From: Sphingobacterium micropteri
GTDB taxonomy: Bacteria; Bacteroidota; Bacteroidia; Sphingobacteriales; Sphingobacteriaceae
Direction of reading: 5' to 3'
DNA length: 64,000 nt
NCBI RefSeq assembly: GCF_014692515.1
Contig: NZ_JACOIK010000002.1
Span: 372,001 to 436,000, forward strand
Shown: positions 47,358 to 56,808 of the stretch, in pieces
How the letters are laid out: each line of letters begins with the position of its first letter
Numbering within the stretch: the first letter of the stretch is position 1
Made by a program: the position numbers and the translations under genes
Notes under the pieces: model-generated
The model's input: the letters and a program-made list of their open reading frames with translations, nothing else
Told to the model about the DNA's origin: nothing
Database searches by the model: none

Positions 47358-47492
47358 TTAATTATTTGCTTAAGTTAGCTGTCTATTTTTAAAACTTTTC
47401 ACTACAAGACTAACAAAATATATTGATATTAGGAAACAGAAAAATATAGACAAACGATTGCATATTGGAAAAAACTTTACATAATTTTAGAC

Positions 47493-47533
47493 TAAAAAGA
47501 TAGAGAGATTTCATTTGGGGGTGAAATCTCTCT
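47493..47533 (-). terminator. Terminator of the kinase-DinB-thioesterase operon, C-rich loop
   Basis: On the - strand a perfect 12-base stem (agagagatttca, 47522-47533, and its complement 47502-47513) encloses an 8-base loop with five Cs and is followed by atcttttta. It lies about 95 bases after the thioesterase stop. A smaller hairpin (accat/atggt, 47556-47570) and GGTTT-type repeats precede it. Confidence 0.7.
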
Positions 47534-47626
47534 AAAACCTAAACCGTATCATAAAACCATATCGAATGGTATTTGTATATAGTACAATTTAGATGATAAT
47601 ATAGTTTTAAAAATTTTTATTTTTTT

Positions 47627-48064
47627 TTAAGAGGGTTTATCTACAATCGCCACCGTCAGTCGCGAAACACAAATAAGAACGTCTTTTTCATTTTTTATTT
47701 TGATATCCCAGACGTGGCTTTTTTTTCCAATATGAAGTGGAGAACAATACGCATATAGTGTACCCGCGGCAACGGATTTCAAATGATTAGCGTTTACTTC
47801 CATTCCCACACCTACTAAGCGCTGTGGATCAATAATTAGATTGGACGCGATACTCCCAACGGATTCTGCCAATACTACGGACGCCCCGCCATGTAAAATC
47901 CCGAACGGTTGTTTGACTTTGTCAGATATGGGCATCGAGGCAATGAGCATATCGTCTCGTACCTCCGTTGCCTGGATGTTGAGATAACCTGTCATAAATT
48001 TTTGGAAGATACTGTTAATCTCCTCCAATGTATAATCTTTAAACCAAATTTTCGACATTCTCAT
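47627..48064 (-). CDS. PaaI/YdiI-type hotdog-fold thioesterase
   Basis: A 145-residue single-domain hotdog protein. The motif FGILHGGASVVLAESVGSIA carries the Asn/His-Gly-Gly and catalytic Glu arrangement of acyl-CoA thioesterases (DHNA-CoA hydrolase and EntH relatives); MEVNANHLKSVAAGTLYAYC is the second typical segment. It hydrolyses an acyl- or aryl-CoA in the cytoplasm; menaquinone synthesis (MenI role) is possible but not shown. The gene overlaps the DinB gene by 26 bases (20 if the Met two codons on is the start), so it is translationally coupled. Confidence 0.88.
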   Translation of the reverse strand: MRMSKIWFKDYTLEEINSIFQKFMTGYLNIQATEVRDDMLIASMPISDKVKQPFGILHGGASVVLAESVGSIASNLIIDPQRLVGVGMEVNANHLKSVAAGTLYAYCSPLHIGKKSHVWDIKIKNEKDVLICVSRLTVAIVDKPS

Positions 48065-48572
48065 TGTTAAGATAACGTTCTTTTAAAATAATACGATGAT
48101 GTACCAAGTGACCTGCAATCACATAAAGGAAAGCTTTAACGGTGATGAGCCTACCCGAAGCCATACCTTTTCGCTCTAATTCTATTTCGTTGAAGATATT
48201 GAATAACACGAGATTCGCCTTTCGGAGATGGATGAACTCTTCTTCTATACTGTCCAAAGAGCGCTCGTTGTGGCGTCCATTTTGCACGAATTCGTCTTGT
48301 TCAAAAGGAGCTAGTTCTGTCATGTCGTTGCGAGCAAATCGTAAGGCACGATAGGCCATAACCCGCTCGGTGTCCAAGATGTGGCATAATACTTCTTTGA
48401 CTGTCCATTTTCCTTCAGCATAGGTATAATCACCCAAATCTTCAGGGATACTTCGGATAAATTCAGGGAAAGTTTCCACCTGCTGGTGTAATTCTTCCAT
48501 AACAGGGCCAACTACATTTTCTATGTAATCACTGTATATTGCAGGATATTCATCAGACTTGAGTGGGTTCAT
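48039..48572 (-). CDS. DinB-family (DfsB-like) four-helix-bundle protein
   Basis: A 177-residue protein. The metal-binding histidines typical of the DinB/YfiT superfamily are present: KWTVKEVLCHILDTERVMAY and the C-terminal HLVHHRIILKERYL. These proteins bind a divalent metal in a four-helix bundle and some act as bacillithiol- or other thiol-dependent transferases. The actual reaction is unknown. The gene overlaps the upstream kinase gene by 20 bases and the downstream thioesterase gene by about 26. Confidence 0.9.
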   Translation of the reverse strand: MNPLKSDEYPAIYSDYIENVVGPVMEELHQQVETFPEFIRSIPEDLGDYTYAEGKWTVKEVLCHILDTERVMAYRALRFARNDMTELAPFEQDEFVQNGRHNERSLDSIEEEFIHLRKANLVLFNIFNEIELERKGMASGRLITVKAFLYVIAGHLVHHRIILKERYLNNENVENLV

Positions 48573-49827
48573 AGCGTAAATTACTTTTAAGTATAATCCT
48601 AAATGTTGTTCCTTTTTCTAGTTCAGATTCCTTAACAAATATTTGGCCTTGATGATAGTCAACCATACGTTTTGTTAAGCTGAGCCCTAATCCCCAACCA
48701 CGTTTACGTGTTGTAAAACCAGGTTGGAAAATTGCATCGAAGTTTGATTTCGGAATGCCTTTTCCTGTATCGCTAATGTCTATAAAAATTTCCTCTTTTG
48801 CAATGTTGTCGATGATGTTAATCGTTATTTTTCCTTCGGACTCAATGGCATTCACTGCATTTTTTAATAAGTTTTCGATAATCCAATCGAATAATGGGAT
48901 GTTCAATTTCGCTTCAACAGTCTTGTCCCCCGTAATTTCAAACGTGATTTTCTCGCTTGTTCGTACTTTAAAATATTGAACGAAATCACGGATAACTTGA
49001 TGAACAGCGTGGCTAGTTAAGGACGGGATAGATCCTATTTTCGAGAAGCGATCTGCAACAATCTCCAAACGTTTTACATCTCTTTCCATTTCATTTAAGG
49101 CACTATCATCCTCGGCATTGAATTTAATGCGTACAAGCTCTAACCATCCCATTAATGAAGATATCGGGGTGCCAAGTTGATGTGCAGCTTCTTTCGCCAT
49201 ACCTACCCAGACTAAGTTTTGTTCGGATTTTTTGATAGAATTAAAAACCGTATAAGCGATGATCAAAAAAAGAGCAATTAGAGAGAGTTGGAGGTAGGGG
49301 AAAATACGTAATTGACGTAATGCAAGGGAATCTAAGTAATAAACAGACCATTTTTCCCCAGTGTCCAACGGAAGCGCAATAGGTGCGTGATTCCGTTTCA
49401 TACGTGCCAATTGTTTTTCGAAATAGACGGGGTCATATTCTAAATTGCTGTTTATGGAATCGATTTGTTCTTGAATATTAGTCTTGTTGGGATCAAGGTC
49501 GCGCCAAAAGATGATATTGCCTTTGCTATCCGTAATAATAGCAGGAATAGATAAACTATCTCGTACCGCATACACATAGCTAATGAATTGATCATCTACA
49601 TCGGGCATAGTCATAATACTACGGGTACTCATCGCCCAAACTTCAGCTTTGGTACGTTCGGATTGAGAAAGGCTCTTCACCAAATAATTCGTGTAAAACA
49701 AGGAAGCAGCCGCAATAAGTGCGGCAAATAGGAAAAGAAAGAATTTCCAGCGCTGTTGATTGTTATATTGATATAGCTTGTCCTGATTCATATCTAAATA
49801 GTGTGCAAAATAGGGATTTTTTGCCAT
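48553..49827 (-). CDS. Membrane sensor histidine kinase, orphan
   Basis: A 424-residue kinase. Two membrane helices (about 30-52 and 178-198) flank a periplasmic sensor of about 125 residues. The cytoplasmic part has the H-box MAKEAAHQLGTPISSLMGW (His216) with the HxLGTP variant of this kinase class, then the ATPase with LLKNAVNAIE, ISDTGKGIP and RGWGLGLSLTKR. There is no receiver domain and no response regulator gene nearby. Start at 49827 gives MAKNPYFAHY; a Met at 49791 is an alternative with the same membrane topology. It is divergent from gltX with only 25 bases between the starts. Confidence 0.9.
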   Translation of the reverse strand: MAKNPYFAHYLDMNQDKLYQYNNQQRWKFFLFLFAALIAAASLFYTNYLVKSLSQSERTKAEVWAMSTRSIMTMPDVDDQFISYVYAVRDSLSIPAIITDSKGNIIFWRDLDPNKTNIQEQIDSINSNLEYDPVYFEKQLARMKRNHAPIALPLDTGEKWSVYYLDSLALRQLRIFPYLQLSLIALFLIIAYTVFNSIKKSEQNLVWVGMAKEAAHQLGTPISSLMGWLELVRIKFNAEDDSALNEMERDVKRLEIVADRFSKIGSIPSLTSHAVHQVIRDFVQYFKVRTSEKITFEITGDKTVEAKLNIPLFDWIIENLLKNAVNAIESEGKITINIIDNIAKEEIFIDISDTGKGIPKSNFDAIFQPGFTTRKRGWGLGLSLTKRMVDYHQGQIFVKESELEKGTTFRIILKSNLRYEPTQV

Positions 49828-49839
49828 TCCTAAAATGTG

Positions 49840-49847
49840 TAATTTTG
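49840..49847 (+). promoter_or_regulatory. -7 box of gltX
   Basis: TAATTTTG is an exact match to TAnnTTTG, with a TTTTTTG run (49817-49823) about 16 bases upstream as -33. The expected start of transcription (49852-49854) coincides with the gltX ATG at 49853, so the mRNA may lack a leader. It overlaps the start region of the divergent kinase gene. Confidence 0.6.
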
Positions 49848-49852
49848 CATCT

Positions 49853-51373
49853 ATGAGTTCGCAACGAAAAGTAAGAGTACGCTTTGCGCCAAGCCCTACA
49901 GGCGGTTTACACCTCGGCGGTGTACGCACAGCATTGTTTAATTATCTATATGCCCGCCATCATGGGGGGCAATTTGTTTTGAGAATTGAAGATACCGATC
50001 AAACTCGGTTTGTACCGGGAGCAGAAGAATATATCAACGAATGTTTGGAATGGTGTGGACTTACACCCGATGAAGCACCTAATAAACCAGGTGAATATGG
50101 TCCTTATCGGCAGAGTGAGCGGAAAGCATCTTATCGACAGTATGCGGAACAATTGGTGAATGACGGATTCGCCTATTATGCATTTGATACCGCAGAAGAA
50201 CTAGATGCACGCCGTAAGGAAGAATCAAACTTTCGGTATTCACATGAAAACCGTCTGCACCTGCGTAATTCGCTAAGCTTACCCAAAGAAGAAACGACAA
50301 AACTTTTAGCTGATGGGCATCCGCACACGATTCGTATTAAAATGCCTGTAGAAGAAACTGTTTCTTTTGAGGATATGATTCGAGGGCGTGTCGCATTTGA
50401 AACAGGTTTAGTGGATGATAAAGTTTTGTTAAAAGCAGACGGGATGCCAACATATCATCTGGCTGTTGTAGTTGATGACAAAGCAATGGAAATTTCGCAT
50501 GTTTTCCGGGGTGAAGAATGGCTTCCCTCAGCACCGGTGCATATATTGCTATGGGAATACTTAGGATGGAAGGATAAAATGCCCCACTGGGCACATCTGC
50601 CCCTCATCTTGAAGCCAGATGGAAATGGTAAGCTTAGCAAACGCGATGGCGACCGATTGGGCTTTCCGGTATATGCCATGAACTGGACTGAACCGAAATC
50701 GGGTGACGTTACTAAAGGATTCCGCGAAATGGGGTTCTTACCTGAGGCTTTCATTAACATGTTGGCTGTTTTGGGTTGGAATGACGGAACTGAACAAGAG
50801 ATTTTTAGTATCGAAGATCTTGTCTCGAAGTTCTCGGTCGACAGAATTGGTAAAGCAGGTGCAAAATTCGATTTTGAGAAGGCCAAGTGGTTTAATCACG
50901 AATGGATTAAGAAAATAGACGATGCTCAGATCCTGCCGCAACTCGAGGAGTTGCTGAAGCAACATGGAGTTAAATATTATGCGATGGATTACGTGGCTGA
51001 TGTGTTAACGTTGGTTAAGGAACGTCTAATCTTTATACAAGATTTTTGGGATCAGGCTTTCTTCTTCTTTACCAGACCGGAAACCTATAGTGTAGACGCA
51101 ATAAAGCCGAAATGGGATGAAAATAAAACTGCTTTCTTTCAAGATATAGCACAGGAATTTATGACTATTCCCACCTGGACAGCGGATTCTTTAGAGCCAT
51201 TTTTCAAAGGTAAGATTGCTGATTCCGGCATGAAGATCGGTGAATTGATGATGCCTTTTCGGATTATGTTGGTTGGTGGGAAATTTGGGCCTGACGTATT
51301 CCAGATTGCGGAAATATTAGGTAAAGATGAAGTAGTTAAACGTATAGAGATGGCGTTACCGCATTTTGCATAA
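49853..51373 (+). CDS. gltX: Glutamate--tRNA ligase
   Basis: A 506-residue class I aminoacyl-tRNA synthetase that charges tRNA-Glu with glutamate. The HIGH-type signature is in FAPSPTGGLHLGGVRTALFN near the start and the KMSKS-type loop is KLSKRDGDRLG. The segment LRIEDTDQTRFVPGAEEYI and VFRGEEWLPSAPVHILLWEY are standard. Length is normal. I start at 49853; an upstream in-frame ATG at 49835 would add six residues and lies upstream of the -7 box. A bidirectional terminator follows. Confidence 0.98.
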   Translation: MSSQRKVRVRFAPSPTGGLHLGGVRTALFNYLYARHHGGQFVLRIEDTDQTRFVPGAEEYINECLEWCGLTPDEAPNKPGEYGPYRQSERKASYRQYAEQLVNDGFAYYAFDTAEELDARRKEESNFRYSHENRLHLRNSLSLPKEETTKLLADGHPHTIRIKMPVEETVSFEDMIRGRVAFETGLVDDKVLLKADGMPTYHLAVVVDDKAMEISHVFRGEEWLPSAPVHILLWEYLGWKDKMPHWAHLPLILKPDGNGKLSKRDGDRLGFPVYAMNWTEPKSGDVTKGFREMGFLPEAFINMLAVLGWNDGTEQEIFSIEDLVSKFSVDRIGKAGAKFDFEKAKWFNHEWIKKIDDAQILPQLEELLKQHGVKYYAMDYVADVLTLVKERLIFIQDFWDQAFFFFTRPETYSVDAIKPKWDENKTAFFQDIAQEFMTIPTWTADSLEPFFKGKIADSGMKIGELMMPFRIMLVGGKFGPDVFQIAEILGKDEVVKRIEMALPHFA

Positions 51374-51392
51374 TGATAAATTTAGGAATAAG

Positions 51393-51431
51393 TAAAAAAG
51401 GAGCTGACTTTAACGTACAGCTCCTTTTTTT
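51393..51431. terminator. Bidirectional terminator between gltX and the kelch gene
   Basis: Stem taaaaaaggagctg (51393-51406) pairs with cagctccttttttta (from 51418) around an 11-base loop. The A and T runs on either side give U tails in both directions. Confidence 0.92.
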
Positions 51432-51455
51432 ACTTATTCCTTGTATAAATATAAA

Positions 51456-52463
51456 TTAACGAACAGGAACGAACTCAAATGTAGTGTCGTAAACGGTACT
51501 TCCGTTCAAACCTGTTGTGACGTAACCTTTACCATTCAATGAGAAACCAACGGCTTTTTCCCGAGGGTCAGTAGAAAGTGCTTGGTGTTTATCCGTCCAA
51601 GAATCTGAGGATGGCTCATATTTCCATACGGTACTCGTTACGGTGCTGGCGTTGCGACCGCTAACTACATAGCCGTAATTGCCAATAGTGAATGCACTTG
51701 CACTGTATTTGCGGGCATCGTAAGTATAGCTGTCGTCGCTACGGTTCAAATCGTTTAGTGGCGTCCAATTAGTTCCGTCAAACGAATAGAAATCTTCCGG
51801 CAACGCACTGCTACCTGTGTTTCCTCCACCTACATAAGCTTTATCGCCAATTACAAACGCAAAAGCATACGCTTTTTTGTATTTGAAAGATGTATTTATA
51901 CGTGTCCACGTGTCGCTGGAAGGATCGTAACGATAGAAATTACTGAAATCCGTTGCACCGGCTTTTTCACGTCCAAGACCTACATAAGCATAATTTCCCA
52001 AAGTGAAAGCAACCGCACCATAACGAGCTTCTCCGGGGAAGTCGGCAATTTGCGTCCAAGTGTTGGTGGACGGATCGTAGCTGTAGAAATCGTTGAAATC
52101 TTCGTTATCTAAATTTCGCCCCGTTCCAATATAACCTTTACCATTGATGGCGAAACCTACGGCTTCGTGACGTGCATCCCCCGGAAATGCAGCGATAGTA
52201 GACCATGCAGAACCGTCAAATTTAAATCCGTCAGATACTAGTCCGACAGTAGCGTTCACATACCCGCCAACGACATAGGCATTTGAACCGTCAATATTGA
52301 ATGAGGCAGCACCACTGCGGCGTTGGCCGTCAAATACAACCGATCTTGTCCATTCCGTAGGGCCGTCATCCGTTGTATCCTCATCATCTTTGCTACAAGA
52401 ATTGAACGACGTGAAAGCAATAGCACAGGCAAAGAATAACAATAGCCAATTTTTCTTATTCAT
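51456..52463 (-). CDS. Kelch-repeat surface lipoprotein
   Basis: A 335-residue lipoprotein (SFNSCSKDDED, Cys near 23); the acidic stretch after the cysteine resembles the Bacteroidota surface-export signal. The rest is a kelch beta-propeller of about six blades, each of the form FTLGNYAYVGLGREK...FYRYDPSSDTWTRI. Repeats such as GKGYIGTGRNLDNEDFNDFY and DKAYVGGGNTGSSALPEDFY are visible. Role is unknown, probably binding. The gene begins 3 bases after the DUF4270 gene ends, so both form one operon, as often seen in the phylum. Confidence 0.88.
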   Translation of the reverse strand: MNKKNWLLLFFACAIAFTSFNSCSKDDEDTTDDGPTEWTRSVVFDGQRRSGAASFNIDGSNAYVVGGYVNATVGLVSDGFKFDGSAWSTIAAFPGDARHEAVGFAINGKGYIGTGRNLDNEDFNDFYSYDPSTNTWTQIADFPGEARYGAVAFTLGNYAYVGLGREKAGATDFSNFYRYDPSSDTWTRINTSFKYKKAYAFAFVIGDKAYVGGGNTGSSALPEDFYSFDGTNWTPLNDLNRSDDSYTYDARKYSASAFTIGNYGYVVSGRNASTVTSTVWKYEPSSDSWTDKHQALSTDPREKAVGFSLNGKGYVTTGLNGSTVYDTTFEFVPVR

Positions 52464-52466
52464 AAA

Positions 52467-53834
52467 TTATCTGAATTTAGTATACAATATATTCAATTTT
52501 ATTTTGGGTTTTGCATTTTCCAATTCGATAAATGCGGTATTAAAAGTGCTGAACAAGTCAAGACTGGCCGCACTTAGATAAAACGATGTGTTGTCGTATG
52601 TAGTGGTTGATTTAAGCGTTTGCAAATACGCCATCATATTGAAGGTGTACGTGCCGTTTTGCCCGAACTCTTTCCCGGCTACAAATGCAGCTTGTTGCAT
52701 TCCTGTTCCGTACGAATTTTGCAAAAATGAAATAGGTATCCCATCTTGATCGGCTACAAAAAGTATTAAAGAACTTGGTATGGCATGCACACCGGTGTTT
52801 TTGGATGATGTTTCGATCACCAATTCTGCTTTATTGATCGCCATATTCTCATTCTGTAAGAACTCTTTTAACGATGGTAAAGAGATTTTCGCTACAGTGC
52901 CACTTCCCGCTTGTACGTAGGTAAGACCTCCGGTAGCCGTTGTAGATAAGGCGTTAGTAGACGATAGGTTTTCAAAAGCTGTGCCCGTCCGGTCTGTTGT
53001 GATATTGTTATATTGATAGTTCGGGTCAACGATTTTGAGTTCTTTGAAGCCGGTCTGTTTATGTCCGTCGGTTCCGTAATAGCTGTAATTAAGTTTAACT
53101 TGCAGTGTATCGCTAAAGCCAAGAATAGTAGTGTTACTTTCATCCGGAGCCAATACAAAACCTTTAAAATATTCTTGGAAATTACTGTTTGATGTTACTC
53201 GAATATCGCCTTTTTTTACTTTATCAAAAAAATCCTGTCCAATGTTGTCTTCTAAACGAATATTCAACGAATCCATCGATTTTATGCGTGGTCGGAATGT
53301 TGTCATGCCAATTTCGGAGCTATTGTAAGCAAAGGTTTGATCCGAGAAGATAGATGCGCCCGTTATGTATATTGGAAGTGGTTGGTTCGGATAGCGAGGG
53401 GTAATTGTTTTAGTTGCTAAAGCTTCTGTCAGCTGGTGTACTCGAATAGTCTGTGCAGTTGTAGTATCACCGAAGTAATAGCGATTATAAGTAGGTTTTA
53501 ATACTAAATTCAACGAATCAAATGTCGCAGCATCCGGAATGTCATTGGTTAATGTTGAAAAACCAATTCTAAAATAAGAAGATGATTCTATAATTCCGCT
53601 TTGCGGAATCGTAGCTTTACCGACAAGCACCACGCCGGTATAAACAGAAGGCATATCGGATAGCTGAACAGTAGAAGTATTGACCGTGAACGAATCAATC
53701 ATCGTGACACCGACATTGCTTGTGGCGGAATTATCCAACATCACGCTCATGTCCTTGTCGCAGGACATTACAATGATTAGGGTGAAAAATGATACGGCAA
53801 AAAAGTGAATACTTCTCTTAAAAAAATGATTCAT
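52467..53834 (-). CDS. DUF4270 family lipoprotein
   Basis: A 455-residue lipoprotein (IIVMSCDKDMS, Cys near 25). The pattern MIDSFTVNTSTVQLSDMPSV, followed by YTGVVLVGKATIPQSGII and a C-terminal stretch FYLSAASLDLFSTFNTAFIE, is that of DUF4270. This family is common in Bacteroidota; its function is unknown, with a link to surface structures or secretion suspected. It is upstream of and coupled with the kelch lipoprotein gene. Confidence 0.88.
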   Translation of the reverse strand: MNHFFKRSIHFFAVSFFTLIIVMSCDKDMSVMLDNSATSNVGVTMIDSFTVNTSTVQLSDMPSVYTGVVLVGKATIPQSGIIESSSYFRIGFSTLTNDIPDAATFDSLNLVLKPTYNRYYFGDTTTAQTIRVHQLTEALATKTITPRYPNQPLPIYITGASIFSDQTFAYNSSEIGMTTFRPRIKSMDSLNIRLEDNIGQDFFDKVKKGDIRVTSNSNFQEYFKGFVLAPDESNTTILGFSDTLQVKLNYSYYGTDGHKQTGFKELKIVDPNYQYNNITTDRTGTAFENLSSTNALSTTATGGLTYVQAGSGTVAKISLPSLKEFLQNENMAINKAELVIETSSKNTGVHAIPSSLILFVADQDGIPISFLQNSYGTGMQQAAFVAGKEFGQNGTYTFNMMAYLQTLKSTTTYDNTSFYLSAASLDLFSTFNTAFIELENAKPKIKLNILYTKFR

Positions 53835-53851
53835 ACTTGTTATTTGACCAG

Positions 53852-53859
53852 CAAAAGTA
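53852..53859 (-). promoter_or_regulatory. -7 box of the DUF4270-kelch operon
   Basis: On the - strand this reads TACTTTTG, an exact TAnnTTTG match. It predicts a leader of about 12 bases. A clear -33 TTG is not seen. Confidence 0.5.
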
Positions 53860-53922
53860 ACTAAATAGAATTGTTAATCCGTGTTATATTTTGTTAAAAT
53901 AGCCTTTTGCGGTGCAAAGCTA

Positions 53923-56683
53923 CTAATTTTCTCCTGTTTCCCTACGATCAAAATTTCGTAAGTTGTAATTTAAGGACAACATGAAATAGCGTGTTAAAGT
54001 ATTGGACGTCACGTCAGTAATCGCAATGTCTGTTACTCTTCTGCCAATGTTTTGTGCTTGATTGAAGACGTCAAATACTTTTAAAGATAGTTCTGCATTT
54101 TTCTGTCTTAAGAACTTGGTGCCCAATGAAGCATTCCAGAGCATCGTATTTGTGCCTGGAGATTCCAATATGCCGCTATTATAGATATATAATAGATTGG
54201 AGTGAGCTATAAGTGAACCTAGAAATTCGCATGTTAATGTGTGATTGATCGTATGGGAATATATCTTATAAACAGCTACGCGAGACACGGGATTCTCACT
54301 TAATGTGAGATTGATACGGTAGTTTAATCCAGAAACAAACTTTTTGTTGATATTGGTGTTTAAACCGATGCGCTGCTGTACACCATAATTGTACCCCTGT
54401 ATTAATTGATCGTTGAGTACCGCGAAGTTGCTGTTATAGAAAGTGGTGTTGTTGAGATTTAGGTTGAGTTTCCATTTTTTGATGGGGATACCAAAACTGT
54501 TGGTCCAGCGTATACCATAAGAGCCGTCCACGTTGATAGGGACGGTATATTGACCGCCAGCACCTAATTGTATATCCTCAAATAATAGGAGAGCCGTGTC
54601 TGTCGTAAGGACAGAATTGACGATTTTGTCATTTGTATAATTAAAATCCATGCTTGAATTGAAGCTTTGCCCTGTGGAGCGTCGCACGTCTTTATATTGG
54701 ATTTTTATTTGATGATTATACTCTTGCTGGAGATAGGGGTTGCCATTGCGGATGTTCAATTCGTTCTGGTTGTTAATAAAATCTTGTAATTGGTTGATAG
54801 TCGGTGTATTCGTTGTCGTGTTGTAATTTATTTCGAAACGTCTTTCTTTGTTTATATTATAAGTAGCTGAGAATTCTGGATGAAAGCTGCCAAACGAAGC
54901 GCGTGTTATAAGATGGATCGGTACAGTACGGTCGTTATTGCGAACGCCGTGTTGATAGCTTAGTCCAATTTGAAAACGCAACGAATCTTTTTTATTATAG
55001 GAAAAAGACAATCCTCCTTTATGATAATTGAAATCATTTCTAAATTCATTAGACAGACGGTCTTTTAACTCACCCAGTTGGCCTGTTTCCGGCTAGCCAT
55101 TCAAATGTTTCTCGATCGGAATAGTTCTGTGTGTTTCTAATATTGTAGCTGAGCTGTAATCTGCTCCGTTGGGAGAGGTTCTCTGTAAGAGACAACCTGT
55201 TGTTGAAGCCGGAGCCGTATCCGTTGGTGATACTTTGATTGTTGTTGGTGTCGACCCGATTAAGCAATGCGTCTTTGTAATATTCTGTGAGCGCAAGATT
55301 TTTTCCCAAAGCTTCGTTAGTACTTTTGTTACCAGAGGCATTGAGGGAAATTGTCCTTCCGGGCTTTTTAAAGCGATACATATAGGTAAACCTTCCTCCG
55401 AAATTTAAGTTGCTGTTGCGGCTGTCGGTCTGCCTAGCTGAGGTATTGAGCAAATCATCTTCTTTTAAAAAAGTATAGAAATGGTCGCTCCCCGTGCGAC
55501 CAATTGAGCGATAAGACAAATTTGGAGCAAAATCGATGCGTTGCCTGTTGTTGATGTTCCAGCGTACACGTGCGTTTGCCTTATGTTCTGTTTGCCGATT
55601 AAGGCTGGACTGTTCTTGTGCCCGGGATTGGTTGACACGGTTTCCCAAGATATATTCAATATCGGATAAGGAGATAACGTTGGTCTTGGACGAATGAAAG
55701 TTGTAGTCACCGCTGATATCCATGGCGTTGTTCAAGAAATCGTTGTTGTAATTGATTGCTCCTGCATAGGTGTCGGACAATCCACGATCGGTATTGTTGT
55801 TCCCTCGCCGTGATCCACCACGCCCCTGTTCTGCAAAATTAGTTTCGTTGACATTATTTGCCATGAGATTTACAGCGATTTTCTCATCTCCATCAAATCG
55901 GTTGATGGATGTATTTAACGCAAATTTATTTTCGTCTCCATATCCCGAAGAAGCCTTTCCAAAGGTGCCACGCTTTCTGTCTGGCTTTGTAACAATGTTA
56001 ATCACTTTTCGTCGTTCGCCATCATCAAAGCCAGAAAATCTGGCCTGTTCCGATTTTTCGTCTATGAGCTGGATTTTATCGATGATTTCAGCAGGCAGTG
56101 TTTTGAGAGCTATTCGGGGATCTGTGCTGAAAAACTCCTTTCCGTCAACAATAATCTTGGTTACTTCCTCGCCGTGTGCTTTCACATTTCCTTCTTCATC
56201 CAATTCTACACCCGGTATTTGTGCAACTAATTCGTCAGCATCTGCATATTCTCGGGTAGAAAACCGCTTTGCATCAAACTCGGTGGTATCCCCCCGAAGG
56301 GAAATTGCTGGAGTTCCCGTGATTTCTATCTCTTCCAAAGCAATCTCTCCGGATTCCATTGGAATGTTGACTTGTATATCTTTATCCGATAGTGTAAGGG
56401 ATAATTTAAAGGATTGATAACCAAGATTAGTCGCATGTAAACTATAAATACCATTCGGGACGTTTTTGAACGAAAATATACCTAATCGATTAGTCGATGT
56501 AGATAGCAAGATCGAATCTTTTGTATTCAGCATGTTTACAGTTACTCCCGTTAGAGGAATATTCGAAATTTTATCTTCGACTTTGCCATGTATCGCGTAT
56601 TGAGCCATAGATGTTATGCTGACTATTGATAAAATCAAAATCAAGCTAACATGACGAAGGTGTATAAAGATGCGAAAATCCAT
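53923..56683 (-). pseudogene. TonB-dependent receptor-like outer-membrane protein, broken by a +1 frameshift
   Basis: Two adjacent frames together make one protein of about 919 residues. The first (from 56683) has a signal peptide (ending ITSMAQ), a carboxypeptidase-like domain (IHGKVEDKISNIPLTGVTVN), a plug-like part (LVAQIPGVELDEEGNVKAHG; KIIVDGKEFFSTDP) and part of the barrel, and stops at 55070. The second (to 53923) completes the barrel of the OMP_b-brl_3 type and has no start of its own; its frame continues upstream as ETGQLGELKDRLSNEF. The shift must lie between 55070 and 55092, as a stop closes the second frame at 55093. The span of 2761 bases is one more than a multiple of three, so one extra base (for example in CCGG) explains it. 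This is a real mutation or a sequencing error. Confidence 0.85.
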
Positions 56684-56703
56684 TGTAGGTCTATACTGAC
56701 CGA

Positions 56704-56711
56704 TAAAGATA
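56704..56711 (-). promoter_or_regulatory. -7-like box of the TonB-dependent receptor gene
   Basis: On the - strand this reads TATCTTTA, one base off consensus. It gives a leader of about 16 bases. It faces the TetR promoter, 68 bases away. Confidence 0.4.
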
Positions 56712-56779
56712 GAAAAGGCAAGACGGATTTTGTTGATTGTTTCAAAAATTTTGCAAAGGGCAGTCGTGGCGAAAAATAG

Positions 56780-56787
56780 TATCTTTG
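56780..56787 (+). promoter_or_regulatory. -7 box of the TetR-family gene
   Basis: TATCTTTG is an exact TAnnTTTG match, with a predicted leader of about 16 bases before the ATG at 56809. A TTTTG lies 26 bases upstream, slightly far for -33. Confidence 0.5.
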
Positions 56788-56808
56788 TTAAAAATAGTAT
56801 AGTATTAC

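Noticed and set aside
55770..56417. 215-codon open frame on the + strand inside the frameshifted receptor gene
   Set aside because: Antisense to well-conserved plug-like sequence; serine- and proline-rich composition is what the complement of this gene would give.
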